Source: CAYQSU01 sp964420325 (GTDB lineage Bacteria > Pseudomonadota > Alphaproteobacteria > Rhodospirillales > Defluviicoccaceae). From it: a stretch of DNA of 19,006 nucleotides. The stretch spans positions 1-19,006 of the forward strand of contig CAYQSU010000066.1 of NCBI GenBank assembly GCA_964420325.1, given 5' to 3'. This document shows, piece after piece, positions 7,184-15,285 of the stretch. Both the position numbers and the translations under genes were made by a program. Under the pieces are notes generated by a model, which was given only the letters and a program-made list of their open reading frames with translations, searched no databases and had not been told where the DNA came from. Each line of letters begins with the position of its first letter. Within the stretch, counting starts at the first letter, position 1.

Positions 7184-8424
7184 GGCCGCTGCTTCATCGG
7201 CGAACCTCGTGCCGGGTCTGCGGCGGTCGGAGCCTCGAGCCGGTCCTCGCGCTCGCTCCGACGCCGCCGGCCAACGCCTTCGTCGGCCGGGACTCGTGCG
7301 ATCAGCCCCAGGCCACCTACCCGCTCGAGCTGTACCTCTGCCAAGGCTGCGGTCACGTGCAGCTTCTCGACGTCATGGATCCCTTCGAGCTGTTTCAACG
7401 GCAGAGATCCGCGATCGGCGGCCTGGCGGCGCTGAGCGAGCACTTCGAGAGCTATGCCGAGAGAACCCTCGAGCGATACCGCCCCGCTGTGGGGCGGCTG
7501 GTGGTAGGTGTCGGCTCCAACGACGGAACCATCCTCAAGGTCTTCCAGCGCGCCAGGCTCGCGTCCTACGGCGTCGAGCCCGCCGTAGACCTGGCGCGGG
7601 CGGCGATCGCTGACGGCATCCGCACGTTTCCGGGGTTCTTCAGTCCGGGCGTGGCGTCGCGGATCGAGGACGAGGCCGGACGCGCGGCGATCATCATCGC
7701 ACCCAACGTCCTTACCCACGCGGACGACCTCGTCGCGTTCCTGGAGGCGGTCTCTCTGTTGCTGGCGCGTGACGGCATCTTCACCTTCGAGGTGGACTAT
7801 CTCGGTGACCTGATCGGGCACGGCATCTTCGACGTGGTCCGCCACGAGTGCCCGCACCTCTGGGCCGTCGCGCCCCTGCGACGGCTGTTTCTCTCCTGCG
7901 ATCTGGAGCTGTTCGCGGTCGAGCGCACGGGTGGTCCCAGGGGGCGGCTGAGGGGGGTCGTCCAGCATCTCGGGGGACCACACGCGCCCGACGGATCGGT
8001 CCAGCGGATGATGGCGGAGGAGCGCCGACTGGGCTTTGGCCAACCTGCGGCGGTGAGGGCGCTGCGTGACCGGATCCAGGCATTGAAGGCGGAGATCGCC
8101 GGCGGTCTTGAAGCGCTGAAGCGCGACGGCCGGACCATCGCCGGCTACGGTGCGCCGGCGAGGGCGACGACGCTGATGCACGAGCTCGACCTCGATCGCC
8201 GGGTGCTCGACTTCGTCGTCGACGACAACGCCTGGAAGCAGGGGCTCTTCACGCCGGGCCTGCACGTGCCCATCCTCCATCCGCGCGCCGTTTCCGAGCG
8301 CCGTCCCGACTGGCTGGTGATCTTGGCCTGGGATTTCGCCGAGGCGATTATCGAGCGGTTGACCGCGTTCCGCGCGGCGGGGGGACGCATCCTTGTGCCG
8401 CTGCCGGAGCTCAGGCTGCTCTGA
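7180..8424 (+). CDS. C-methyltransferase-like protein with altered catalytic signature
   Basis: A 414-residue, three-part protein of the sugar C-methyltransferase type (Methyltransf_13/23/14; TylC3 and TcaB9 are characterised relatives). The N-terminal zinc knuckle has Cys11, Cys14, Cys54 and Cys57. The SAM domain has VVGVGSNDGTIL (108-119). The C-terminal domain has AGYGAPARATTL (321-332) and VVDDNAWKQGLFTPG (346-360), matching the usual GYGAPAKG and DDNPxKQGxxLPG motifs. The usual catalytic YHEH is RHEC here (221-224), and the usual YxYxS of the N-terminal substrate lobe reads QRQRSAIGG (73-81). It is therefore either a divergent enzyme with another substrate or an inactive relative. The GTG start at 7180 overlaps the heparinase-like stop by 4 nt, indicating translational coupling. 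The neighbours suggest a role in envelope sugar modification (inference). Confidence 0.85.
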   Translation: MRPLLHRRTSCRVCGGRSLEPVLALAPTPPANAFVGRDSCDQPQATYPLELYLCQGCGHVQLLDVMDPFELFQRQRSAIGGLAALSEHFESYAERTLERYRPAVGRLVVGVGSNDGTILKVFQRARLASYGVEPAVDLARAAIADGIRTFPGFFSPGVASRIEDEAGRAAIIIAPNVLTHADDLVAFLEAVSLLLARDGIFTFEVDYLGDLIGHGIFDVVRHECPHLWAVAPLRRLFLSCDLELFAVERTGGPRGRLRGVVQHLGGPHAPDGSVQRMMAEERRLGFGQPAAVRALRDRIQALKAEIAGGLEALKRDGRTIAGYGAPARATTLMHELDLDRRVLDFVVDDNAWKQGLFTPGLHVPILHPRAVSERRPDWLVILAWDFAEAIIERLTAFRAAGGRILVPLPELRLL

Positions 8425-8502
8425 GCACGGTTCGACGCCGGGGCGCGACCGAGGATGGTCGCCGGCTTCCGCCCGTCCCCCAAGGCGTGCGATAACGCCG
8501 CG

Positions 8503-9513
8503 ATGACCGTCCTCGTTTCCCTGACCGCCGGCCTGTTCATCGCGCTGATGTCGGCGCTTGCGACGGGCGTCGTCCTCCGCCTGCTGCGCCGGTTCGCCGT
8601 ACTCGATCACCCCAATCTGCGCAGCAGCCATACCCGGCCGACGCCGCGGGGCGGCGGCCTCGCCGTCGTGCCGGTGACTGCGGCCGCTTGGGTGGCGATC
8701 GCCTTGTCCGTCGCCGGCGCCGACCGCGCTCTGCTCTCCGTGGCGGCGCCGGCCGCGGCGCTGGCCATCCTGTTCTGGTTCGACGATCTTCGGGGGCTGC
8801 CGATCGCCGTCCGTCTCGCCGCCCAGATGCTGGCGGTGGCCGGACTGCTGGCGGCGTTTCCGGCCGACGCACCTTACTTCGGCGGGCTGTTGCCGCCCGT
8901 CGTCGACGTCGTTGCCGCCGGCTGCCTGTGGTTGTGGTTTGTCAACCTGTACAACTTCATGGACGGCATCGACGGCATGGCTGGCACCGAGACGGCGGCG
9001 ATCGGAGGCGGCGTCTGGCTCGTCGCATTGATGGCCGGCCTAGGACAGGATGTGGCCTTCGCCGGCCTCGCGGTGGCCGCCGCGGCGCTGGGGTTCCTGC
9101 TCTGGAACTGGGCGCCGGCGAAGATCTTTCTAGGTGACGTCGGCAGCGTGCCGCTGGGCTTCATGCTCGGCTGGCTTCTGCTCGAGGTCGCGGCACGCGG
9201 CCAGCCGGAGGCGGCGCTGATCCTGCCCCTCTACTACCTCGCCGACGCCACGATCACCCTCGGGCGGCGGGTGATTCGCGGCGAGCGGCCGTGGCAGGCG
9301 CACAGGCACCACTTCTATCAGCTGGCGACGGCGAGCGGCATGGGCCACGCCGCCGTCGTTCGCCATGTCTTGGCCGCCGATGTGATGCTGATCGGGCTGG
9401 CGGCCCTGGCAGCGGTCGGGCGCGAGGCTGCGGCCTTAGCGGGCGCTTGCCTCGTCGTGGGCATACTGCTTATGTTCCTCGCCTCGCCGACCGGCCTCCG
9501 GCCCCAGGCCTGA
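8503..9513 (+). CDS. Polyprenyl-phosphate sugar-1-phosphate transferase, WecA/WbpL type
   Basis: A 336-residue multi-pass membrane enzyme of the MraY/WecA family (about 10-11 hydrophobic segments). It moves a HexNAc-1-phosphate from a UDP-sugar to undecaprenyl phosphate on the cytoplasmic face, the first committed step of O-antigen or exopolysaccharide assembly. Family motifs in order: DHPNLRSSHTRPTPRGGG (35-52), the aspartate pair in FDDLRG (93-98), NFMDGIDGMAG (151-161), FLGDVGSVPLG (209-219) and the cytoplasmic HRHHFYQ (267-273). The HRxHxYQ loop and the GGG motif favour the WbpL-like branch that uses UDP-QuiNAc or UDP-FucNAc, which fits the two downstream genes. The ATG at 8503 directly precedes the first membrane helix; an upstream in-frame ATG at 8455 adds 16 residues unlike the family. 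A 139-nt gap follows. Confidence 0.9.
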   Translation: MTVLVSLTAGLFIALMSALATGVVLRLLRRFAVLDHPNLRSSHTRPTPRGGGLAVVPVTAAAWVAIALSVAGADRALLSVAAPAAALAILFWFDDLRGLPIAVRLAAQMLAVAGLLAAFPADAPYFGGLLPPVVDVVAAGCLWLWFVNLYNFMDGIDGMAGTETAAIGGGVWLVALMAGLGQDVAFAGLAVAAAALGFLLWNWAPAKIFLGDVGSVPLGFMLGWLLLEVAARGQPEAALILPLYYLADATITLGRRVIRGERPWQAHRHHFYQLATASGMGHAAVVRHVLAADVMLIGLAALAAVGREAAALAGACLVVGILLMFLASPTGLRPQA

Positions 9514-9652
9514 CCCGCTTCCGTTACGCCCTTGTGGTTCTGCAGCCAATGGTGATTGCGACCGTGATCGGGCCGCATCGGATCGCTGACCCGAAATCCT
9601 GGCGGGTTGCGCATGCCTGCGTCGTCGGACCGGCCCGCAGCGGGGTGCGGTC
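9514..9652. other. 139-nt gap between transferase and reductase genes
   Basis: This is the longest gap inside the envelope module. I see no convincing reading frame, strong hairpin or promoter in it. TTGTGG near 9533 could be a -35 box, but no acceptable -10 box follows at the right distance. It could contain a weak promoter for the reductase-dehydratase pair. Confidence 0.4.
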
Positions 9653-10624
9653 GTGACCCGGATCCTGGTCACGGGCGCGACCGGATTCATCGGGCGGGCG
9701 CTCTGCCCTGTTCTGCGCCGGCACGGGTTGCCGCTGTCGGCGGCCACGCGCAATCCGCGGGTGGCTGAGACGATCCCCCACGTCGACGTGCGGCCGATTC
9801 CCGGGATCGGCCCCGGGGTCGACTGGAGCGGTGTCCTGCGCGACGTCACGGACGTCATCCACCTCGCGGCGCGGCTGCCGGATCCGGACGAGGACGAGAC
9901 GCCGGACGTTCTCAAGGAGTACCGACGCGTCAACGTCGAGGGTGCCGTCAAGCTGGCCAGGGACGCCGCCCAGGCGGGCGTGCGCCGCTTCGTCTATCTC
10001 AGCACCGCCAAGGTCCACGGCGAGGAGACGCCGGACGCGACCGCGCTGACCGAGCTGTCGCCCGCCCGTCCCGTGGGCGCCTACGCCCAGTCGAAGTGGG
10101 ACGCCGAGCAGGCGCTGGCCGAGGTTGCGGCCGCCAGCCGGCTGGAGCTGGTCGTCGTGAGGCCACCCTTGGTGTACGGTCCCGGCGTCAAGGGCAATTT
10201 CCTCTCGCTGATGCGATTGTGCCTCCGGGCGCCGACGGTGCCGTTCGGCCGCGTCCGCAACCGCCGCAGCCTGATCTATGTCGGCAACCTCGCCGACGCG
10301 GTGATCCGCTGCCTCGAGGCGCCCGAGGCCGCCGGCCAGCGCTATCTCGTTCGCGACGCGGAGGACGTGTCGACGCCCGAGCTCGTCCGCCTGATCGCGA
10401 CCGCCATGGGACGGCGGGTTCGCCAGGTGCCGGTCCCGCGCGCGCTGTTGCGGATCGCGGCGGAGCTCGCGCGAAAGCAGGAGACGGTGCGACGGCTCAC
10501 CGGCTCCTTTCGCATCGACGACGGCAAGATCCGCCGCGAACTGGGCTGGACCCCGCCGTTCAGCGTGGTACAAGGACTCAACGGGACAACGGAGTGGTTC
10601 ACCTCGACCATCGAGCGGCCGTGA
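9653..10624 (+). CDS. NAD-dependent epimerase/dehydratase-family 4-ketoreductase, WbpV-like
   Basis: A 323-residue extended short-chain dehydrogenase. It has the Rossmann motif GATGFIG (8-14), VIHLAA (68-73), the catalytic Ser in YLSTAKVHGE (115-124), and the YxxxK pair Tyr144/Lys148 in YAQSKW. The segment RPPLVYGPGVKGNF (170-183) is typical of the WbpV/WbpK subgroup, which reduces the 4-keto group of UDP-4-keto-6-deoxy-GlcNAc to give UDP-QuiNAc or UDP-FucNAc. Its position between a WbpL-type transferase and a WbpM-type dehydratase supports that role. Which epimer it makes cannot be told from sequence reading alone. The GTG start at 9653 precedes MTRILVTGATG exactly as the fold requires. The stop overlaps the dehydratase start (GTGA), so the two are coupled. 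Confidence 0.85.
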   Translation: MTRILVTGATGFIGRALCPVLRRHGLPLSAATRNPRVAETIPHVDVRPIPGIGPGVDWSGVLRDVTDVIHLAARLPDPDEDETPDVLKEYRRVNVEGAVKLARDAAQAGVRRFVYLSTAKVHGEETPDATALTELSPARPVGAYAQSKWDAEQALAEVAAASRLELVVVRPPLVYGPGVKGNFLSLMRLCLRAPTVPFGRVRNRRSLIYVGNLADAVIRCLEAPEAAGQRYLVRDAEDVSTPELVRLIATAMGRRVRQVPVPRALLRIAAELARKQETVRRLTGSFRIDDGKIRRELGWTPPFSVVQGLNGTTEWFTSTIERP

Positions 10625-12564
10625 ACGTTCGCCAGGTCCTTCTTTCGCGCCTGCAGATACCCCAGCGCGGTTGGGTCGTCTTCGGCCATGACGTGGTGAT
10701 GGCCGCGCTCTCCTTCGTCGTCTCTCTCTACCTCCGCGTCGGCAGCGACTGGCCGCTCCACTTCCCGCCGGCCACCCTTGTTCTTGCCACGGTCGTGTTC
10801 ACCCTGATCGCGGCCCTGATGTTCCTGCTCACCGACCTCTATCGCGGTGTCTGGCGCTACGCCTCGCTGGCCGATCTGCAGGCGATCGCACGTGCGGCGA
10901 CGCTCACTGTCGTCGCCTTCCTCGTCGTCCTGTTCGTGTGGACCCGGCTCGAGCCGATGCCGCGGTCGGTGCCGTTCATCAACTGGCTGGTGCTGATGGC
11001 GCTGCTCGGCGGCCCGCGGTTCCTTTACCGGGCGGCCAAGGATCGGCGCATGGACCTGCGTCTGGAAGCGGGGGCCGGACGAAAGATCCCCGTCCTTGTT
11101 GTCGGCGCCGGCCACGAGGCGGAGCTGTTCATCCGTGCTCTTCGCAGCGAGCCGCAGCGGATCTACGAGATGCTCGGCATCCTCGCCGAGAAGCGGAAAC
11201 GCGTCGGCCAACACATCCACGGCGTTCCGGTATTGGGAACGGCGAATGATCTCGCCGCCGTGACCGCTGCCTTGCGCACCGGTGGCCGTCGTCCCGAGCG
11301 GCTGATCCTCGCCGGTGACGGCCTCGAGGGAGCGAAGATCCGCTCCCTGCTCGACGAAAGCGCGGCGCTCGGCATGACGCTGTCGCGGCTGCCGCGCCTG
11401 ACCGAGTTCAAGAGCGGCGTCGTCGATCGCATCGAGCTGAGACCCGTCGCCGTCGAGGATCTCCTCGGCCGCCCGCAGACGCCTCTGGACCGCGATTCGA
11501 TGCGGGCGATGATCGCCGGCCGGCGGGTCGCGGTCACCGGTGCCGGCGGCAGCATCGGCAGCGAGCTGGTCCGCCAGATCTCCGATTTCGCGCCCGCCGA
11601 GCTGACCCTCATCGAGCAGTCCGAGTTCAACCTCTATGCGATCGAGGCCGAGGTCGCGGATCGTCACGGCGGCCTTCGCTCGCCGGCGGTTCTCGCCGAT
11701 GTCCGCGACGCCACGGCCGTGCGCCGGCTGTTCCGCCGCTGCCGGCCGGAGCTGGTGTTCCACGCCGCCGCCCTCAAGCACGTACCGCTGGTCGAGGCCA
11801 ATCCCTTCGAGGGTGTCAAGACCAACGTCTTCGGCACGATCGCCGTCGCCGATGCCTGCGTCGAGATCGGCGCCGCCGCCATGGTGCTGATCTCGACCGA
11901 CAAGGCGGTCAATCCGACCAGCGTCATGGGCGCGACCAAGCGCATCGCCGAGCGCTACTGCCAGGCGTTGGACCTCTGCCGGCGAAGAGGCGCCGAGGAG
12001 ACGCGGTTCGTCGCCGTCCGCTTCGGCAACGTCCTCGGCTCGACGGGCTCGGTGGTGCCGCTGTTCGAGAGACAGCTCGCCGCCGGCGGTCCCCTGACCG
12101 TCACCCATCCCGACATGAAGCGCTACTTCATGACCACCCGCGAGGCCGTCGAGCTGGTGCTGCAGGCCTCGGCCCTCGGCCTCGGCAGCGACACCGAGGG
12201 CAAGATCTTCGTCCTCGAGATGGGCGAGCCGGTGCGCATCCTCGACCTCGCCCGGCAGATGATCCGCCTCGCCGGGCGCACCCCGGACGTCGACGTCAGG
12301 ATCGACTTCATCGGCGTGCGTCCGGGCGAGAAGCTGGCCGAGGAGCTGTTCCAGGGCGACGAGGCGCTGGTGCCGACGGCGTGCGACGGCATCCTTCTCG
12401 CCGCGCCGGCGCCGGCTGCGCTGGACGAGCTGCGCCCGGCGCTCGATGCGCTCGCCGGGGCCTGCGCGGACGCCGATCACGCCCGCCTGAAGGGCCTGAT
12501 CCGGAAGCTGGTGCCCGAATACCGGAGCCCGGGCGAGCCGAGAGCCAGGGCCGCCTCGGCCTGA
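10621..12564 (+). CDS. UDP-GlcNAc 4,6-dehydratase, WbpM/CapD type
   Basis: A 647-residue inner-membrane nucleotide-sugar dehydratase. About four hydrophobic segments (residues about 18-40, 51-70, 90-107 and 117-131) anchor it. A first Rossmann-like domain follows (VLVVGAGHEAELF, 158-170), then the catalytic SDR domain with VTGAGGSIGSE (305-315), HAAALKHVPLVE (381-392), ISTDKAVNP (424-432) and SVMGATKR (434-441). Met436 sits where most SDRs have the catalytic Tyr and Lys440 is kept: the Ser-Met-Lys triad reported for WbpM-type enzymes. The likely reaction is UDP-GlcNAc to UDP-4-keto-6-deoxy-GlcNAc, feeding the reductase encoded just upstream. The GTG start at 10621 overlaps the preceding stop by 4 nt and gives the family's normal length; a longer upstream frame is only the shadow of the reductase gene. 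Confidence 0.93.
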   Translation: MNVRQVLLSRLQIPQRGWVVFGHDVVMAALSFVVSLYLRVGSDWPLHFPPATLVLATVVFTLIAALMFLLTDLYRGVWRYASLADLQAIARAATLTVVAFLVVLFVWTRLEPMPRSVPFINWLVLMALLGGPRFLYRAAKDRRMDLRLEAGAGRKIPVLVVGAGHEAELFIRALRSEPQRIYEMLGILAEKRKRVGQHIHGVPVLGTANDLAAVTAALRTGGRRPERLILAGDGLEGAKIRSLLDESAALGMTLSRLPRLTEFKSGVVDRIELRPVAVEDLLGRPQTPLDRDSMRAMIAGRRVAVTGAGGSIGSELVRQISDFAPAELTLIEQSEFNLYAIEAEVADRHGGLRSPAVLADVRDATAVRRLFRRCRPELVFHAAALKHVPLVEANPFEGVKTNVFGTIAVADACVEIGAAAMVLISTDKAVNPTSVMGATKRIAERYCQALDLCRRRGAEETRFVAVRFGNVLGSTGSVVPLFERQLAAGGPLTVTHPDMKRYFMTTREAVELVLQASALGLGSDTEGKIFVLEMGEPVRILDLARQMIRLAGRTPDVDVRIDFIGVRPGEKLAEELFQGDEALVPTACDGILLAAPAPAALDELRPALDALAGACADADHARLKGLIRKLVPEYRSPGEPRARAASA

Positions 12565-12574
12565 GCCCCGAGGC
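12553..12574 (+). terminator. Hairpin over the dehydratase stop codon
   Basis: A 7-bp inverted repeat, GCCTCGG (12553-12559) and CCGAGGC (12568-12574), with an 8-nt loop that contains the TGA of the dehydratase gene. There is no T-tract after it, so it is at best a weak terminator or a stabilising 3' structure between the envelope module and purH. Confidence 0.3.
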
Positions 12575-12635
12575 CCAGCAAAGGGCGTGCGGCCGGACTC
12601 CCTCCCCTGCTATACCCCGGTCTCACAGCGCCGAG

Positions 12636-12640
12636 GGAGG
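12636..12640 (+). promoter_or_regulatory. Strong ribosome binding site for purH
   Basis: GGAGG lies 6 nt before the purH ATG, within a purine run at 12633-12644. It is the best Shine-Dalgarno match in the window and decides the purH start at 12647 over an upstream in-frame ATG at 12587. Confidence 0.8.
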
Positions 12641-12646
12641 AGAGCC

Positions 12647-14218
12647 ATGTCGTCGCCGATCCGCCGTGCCCTGATTTCCGTCTCCGACAAGGCCGGGCTC
12701 GACCGGCTCGGCTCCTTCCTCGCCGGGCGCGGCGTCGAGATGCTGTCGACCGGCGGCTCCGCGAAGGCGCTCCGCGCCACCGGCGTCCCGGTCGTCGAGG
12801 TCTCCGACTACACCGGCTTCCCGGAGATCATGGACGGCCGGGTGAAGACCCTGCAGCCGAAGGTCCACGGCGGCCTTCTCGCCGTCCGCGGCGACCCCGA
12901 CCACGAGCAGGCGATGGCGCGTCACGGAATCCAGCCGATCGACCTACTCATCGTCAACCTCTATCCGTTCGAGGCGACGGCGGCCCGGTCGGCGCCGTTC
13001 GCCGACTGCATCGAGACCATCGACATCGGCGGTCCGGCCCTGATCCGCGCCGCCGCCAAGAACCACGCCTTCGTCACCGTCGTCGTCGACCCCGCCGACT
13101 ACGACACGGTGATGGCCGAGATGGACGCCCATGACGGCGCCACCACGGAAGCACTGCGGCGGCGGCTCGCGGCCAAGGCCTATGCGCGCACGGGCGCCTA
13201 CGACGCCGCCATCGCGGCCTGGTTCGACCGGGTCCTCGACGATCCCTTGCCCGAGCGCCTGGTGCTCGCCGGCAAGCGCGTGCAGATGCTGCGCTATGGC
13301 GAGAACCCGCACCAGCGGGCGGCGTTCTACGCCTCCGGCGAGGCGCGGCCGGGTGTGGCGACAGCGGAGCAGATCCAGGGCAAGGAGCTCAGCTTCAACA
13401 ACCTCAACGACACCGACGCCGCCTACGAGCTGGTCGCCGAGTTCGCCGCCCCGGCCTGCGCCATCATCAAGCACGCCAACCCTTGCGGCGTCGCCGTCGC
13501 CGAGACGATCGTGGACGCCTACCGCCGGGCGCTCGCCTGCGATCCGGTCAGCGCCTTCGGCGGCATCATCGCGGTCAACCGGCCGCTCGACGGCCCGGCC
13601 GCCGAGGAGATCGCCAGGCTGTTCGTCGAGGTCATCATCGCGCCCGGGGTCGATGCCGAGGCGCGGACGATCCTCGGTGCCAAGAAGAACCTGAGGGTGC
13701 TGGCAGCGGGCGGCCTGCCCGATCCGGCCGAGGCCGGGATGACGGTCCGTGCCCTCGCCGGCGGCTATCTGGTGCAGAGCCGGGACAACGCGGTCACCGC
13801 GGGCGAACTCGAGGTGGTCACCAGGCGGGCGCCCTCGAATGCCGAGATGGCGGACCTCGACTTCGCCTTCCGGGTGTGCAAGCACGTCAAGTCCAACGCC
13901 ATCGTCTTCTGCAGGGACGGCGCCACCGTCGGCGTCGGCGCCGGCCAGATGAGCCGCGTCGATTCGGCGCGCATCGCCGCCTGGAAGGCCGAGGACGCCC
14001 GCCGCGCCGCCGGCGAGGCGCTGCCGCGGACGGAGCGCTCGGTGGTCGCCTCCGACGCCTTCTTCCCGTTCGCCGACGGCCTGCTCGCCTGCGTCGAGGC
14101 CGGCGCCACCGCCGTCATCCAGCCGGGCGGCTCGGTGCGCGACGAGGAGGTCATCCGGGCCGCCGACGACAACAACGTCGCCATGGTCTTCACCGGCCTC
14201 CGCCACTTCCGCCACTGA
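12647..14218 (+). CDS. purH: Bifunctional AICAR transformylase / IMP cyclohydrolase PurH
   Basis: A 523-residue cytoplasmic enzyme for the last two steps of purine synthesis: formylation of AICAR by 10-formyl-THF, then ring closure to IMP. The N-terminal cyclohydrolase (MGS-like) domain has STGGSAKALR (34-43), GFPEIMDGRVKTLQPKVHGG (57-76) and NLYPFEAT. The transformylase domain has MLRYGENPHQRAAFY (214-228), IIKHANPCGVA (273-283) with the catalytic Lys275-His276 pair, SAFGG (302-306), and the C-terminal IQPGGSVRDEEVIRAAD (491-507) and FTGLRHFRH. The length equals that of characterised PurH proteins (about 525). It is preceded by an 82-nt gap with a good ribosome site, so it may be read through from the envelope genes or have its own promoter. 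It converges on a - strand gene 6 nt downstream. Confidence 0.97.
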   Translation: MSSPIRRALISVSDKAGLDRLGSFLAGRGVEMLSTGGSAKALRATGVPVVEVSDYTGFPEIMDGRVKTLQPKVHGGLLAVRGDPDHEQAMARHGIQPIDLLIVNLYPFEATAARSAPFADCIETIDIGGPALIRAAAKNHAFVTVVVDPADYDTVMAEMDAHDGATTEALRRRLAAKAYARTGAYDAAIAAWFDRVLDDPLPERLVLAGKRVQMLRYGENPHQRAAFYASGEARPGVATAEQIQGKELSFNNLNDTDAAYELVAEFAAPACAIIKHANPCGVAVAETIVDAYRRALACDPVSAFGGIIAVNRPLDGPAAEEIARLFVEVIIAPGVDAEARTILGAKKNLRVLAAGGLPDPAEAGMTVRALAGGYLVQSRDNAVTAGELEVVTRRAPSNAEMADLDFAFRVCKHVKSNAIVFCRDGATVGVGAGQMSRVDSARIAAWKAEDARRAAGEALPRTERSVVASDAFFPFADGLLACVEAGATAVIQPGGSVRDEEVIRAADDNNVAMVFTGLRHFRH

Positions 14219-14224
14219 GCGCGG

Positions 14225-15235
14225 TCAGGCCGCGGGCGCCTTCCTCAGGATCATCGAGAAGGACAGCGGGTAGGGGTTGAGGAGTTCCATCAGCCGGTAG
14301 CGGTGCCACGCATCGAGCCGGTCGTAGGCGTCCCGCCAGGCCGGCGGCAGCCAGCGGGCGTCGTGCCGGCCCTGGCCCTGCATCTCCTCCACCACGAAGC
14401 CGGCCGCTTCCAAGAGCTCCCGGACGTCCGGGACCTCGTAGGCGCGCTCGCAGGGATGGCAGAAGTGATCGACCCAGGGCGCGTCGATCTCCCGGTAGTC
14501 GGCGGTCCACGGCGGCGACCAGCTCACGCCCCGCCGCCTGCGCCGCCGGTCGGTCCAGGCTCGCTTGACCGCCACATAGGCGTCGAGCGGCGAGATCGAG
14601 GCCAGCCGGCGCAGCGTCCAGCGGCGCTCGAAGTCGGTCAGCTGGCGGTACAGCTCGAACCTGCGGACATGGCTGGAGAGGTCGGGCTCGAGGATCGACA
14701 GCATCTCCTTGATGTCGAACTTCCGCCGGTCGAGACGAAGTCCATAGAGGTGCAGGCTGAGGCGCCCGTCCCCGGCCAGCGCCCGGCCGAGCGCCGAGAG
14801 CGCCGCCGCGGGGTCGGCGGTATGGTGGATGGTGCCCTGGGCGCTGATGATGTCGAAGGCCTCGATCTCGAACGGCAGCGGGTCGAGGTAGCTGCCCCGC
14901 GCCAGCGTCACCTCGACGCCATGGCGGGCAGCGAGCCGGCCGGCGACGTCGAGCGACGCCGCCGACAGGTCGATGCCGTGGCAGCGCCAGTCGGGATAGG
15001 CCTTGGCGACGCCGACGAGCAGGTGACCGGTGCCACAGCCGGCCTCCAGATAGGTGAGACCGTGGCGCCGGCCGAGATGCCTCAGCAGCGGTTCCAGCTG
15101 GGCGCGCGCGTCCTTGAGGGCGGCGCCAAGGTCCGGGTAGGGTTGGCCTTCGTACAGCCGGCGGACCGCGGCCTCGTCGGCAGCGCGGCGATCGGGCGTC
15201 CTGGTCCGGTCAGAGGGAGGGCTTGGGTCGACCAT
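14225..15235 (-). CDS. Class I SAM-dependent methyltransferase, substrate unknown
   Basis: A 336-residue protein with one class I methyltransferase domain. The N-terminus has RRLYEGQPYPDLG (25-37), a YExxPYP element I recall from several uncharacterised methyltransferases. Then follow motif I LEAGCGTGHLL (63-73), motif II HGIDLS (86-91), and FDIISAQGTIHHTADP (127-142) at the motif IV position, which resembles that of small-molecule methyltransferases. The C-terminal part is rich in aromatic residues and contains WVDHFCHPCERAYEVPD (254-270) and LLEAAGFVVEEM. No membrane segment is seen. The ATG at 15235 was chosen because upstream in-frame sequence is the shadow of the transporter gene. It lies 50 nt downstream of the MFS gene on the same strand and is probably cotranscribed, so the two may share a substrate (inference). 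Confidence 0.82.
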   Translation of the reverse strand: MVDPSPPSDRTRTPDRRAADEAAVRRLYEGQPYPDLGAALKDARAQLEPLLRHLGRRHGLTYLEAGCGTGHLLVGVAKAYPDWRCHGIDLSAASLDVAGRLAARHGVEVTLARGSYLDPLPFEIEAFDIISAQGTIHHTADPAAALSALGRALAGDGRLSLHLYGLRLDRRKFDIKEMLSILEPDLSSHVRRFELYRQLTDFERRWTLRRLASISPLDAYVAVKRAWTDRRRRRRGVSWSPPWTADYREIDAPWVDHFCHPCERAYEVPDVRELLEAAGFVVEEMQGQGRHDARWLPPAWRDAYDRLDAWHRYRLMELLNPYPLSFSMILRKAPAA

Positions 15236-15285
15236 CCGGTTGGCTCGGTTCGCTTGCGCCGCTCTCCCTGTGCCCCCCGTCCGCC

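Noticed and set aside
8455..8502. Upstream ATG at 8455 for the sugar-1-phosphate transferase
   Set aside because: It adds 16 residues not seen in the family and its purine-rich stretch is flush with the start. The ATG at 8503 leads straight into the first membrane helix.
10342..12480. A 712-codon open frame on the - strand opposite the dehydratase
   Set aside because: It is a codon-bias shadow with low-complexity Arg/Gly/Asp/His composition. The + strand frame has complete SDR motifs.
12611..12616. TATACC as a -10 box for purH
   Set aside because: No acceptable -35 box is found 16-18 nt upstream, and it is only about 30 nt before the start codon in a GC-rich gap.
12944..14215. A 423-codon open frame on the - strand opposite purH
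   Set aside because: It lies fully inside a certain gene, encodes a Gly/Asp/Arg-rich sequence without motifs, and is the usual antisense shadow of high-GC codon use.
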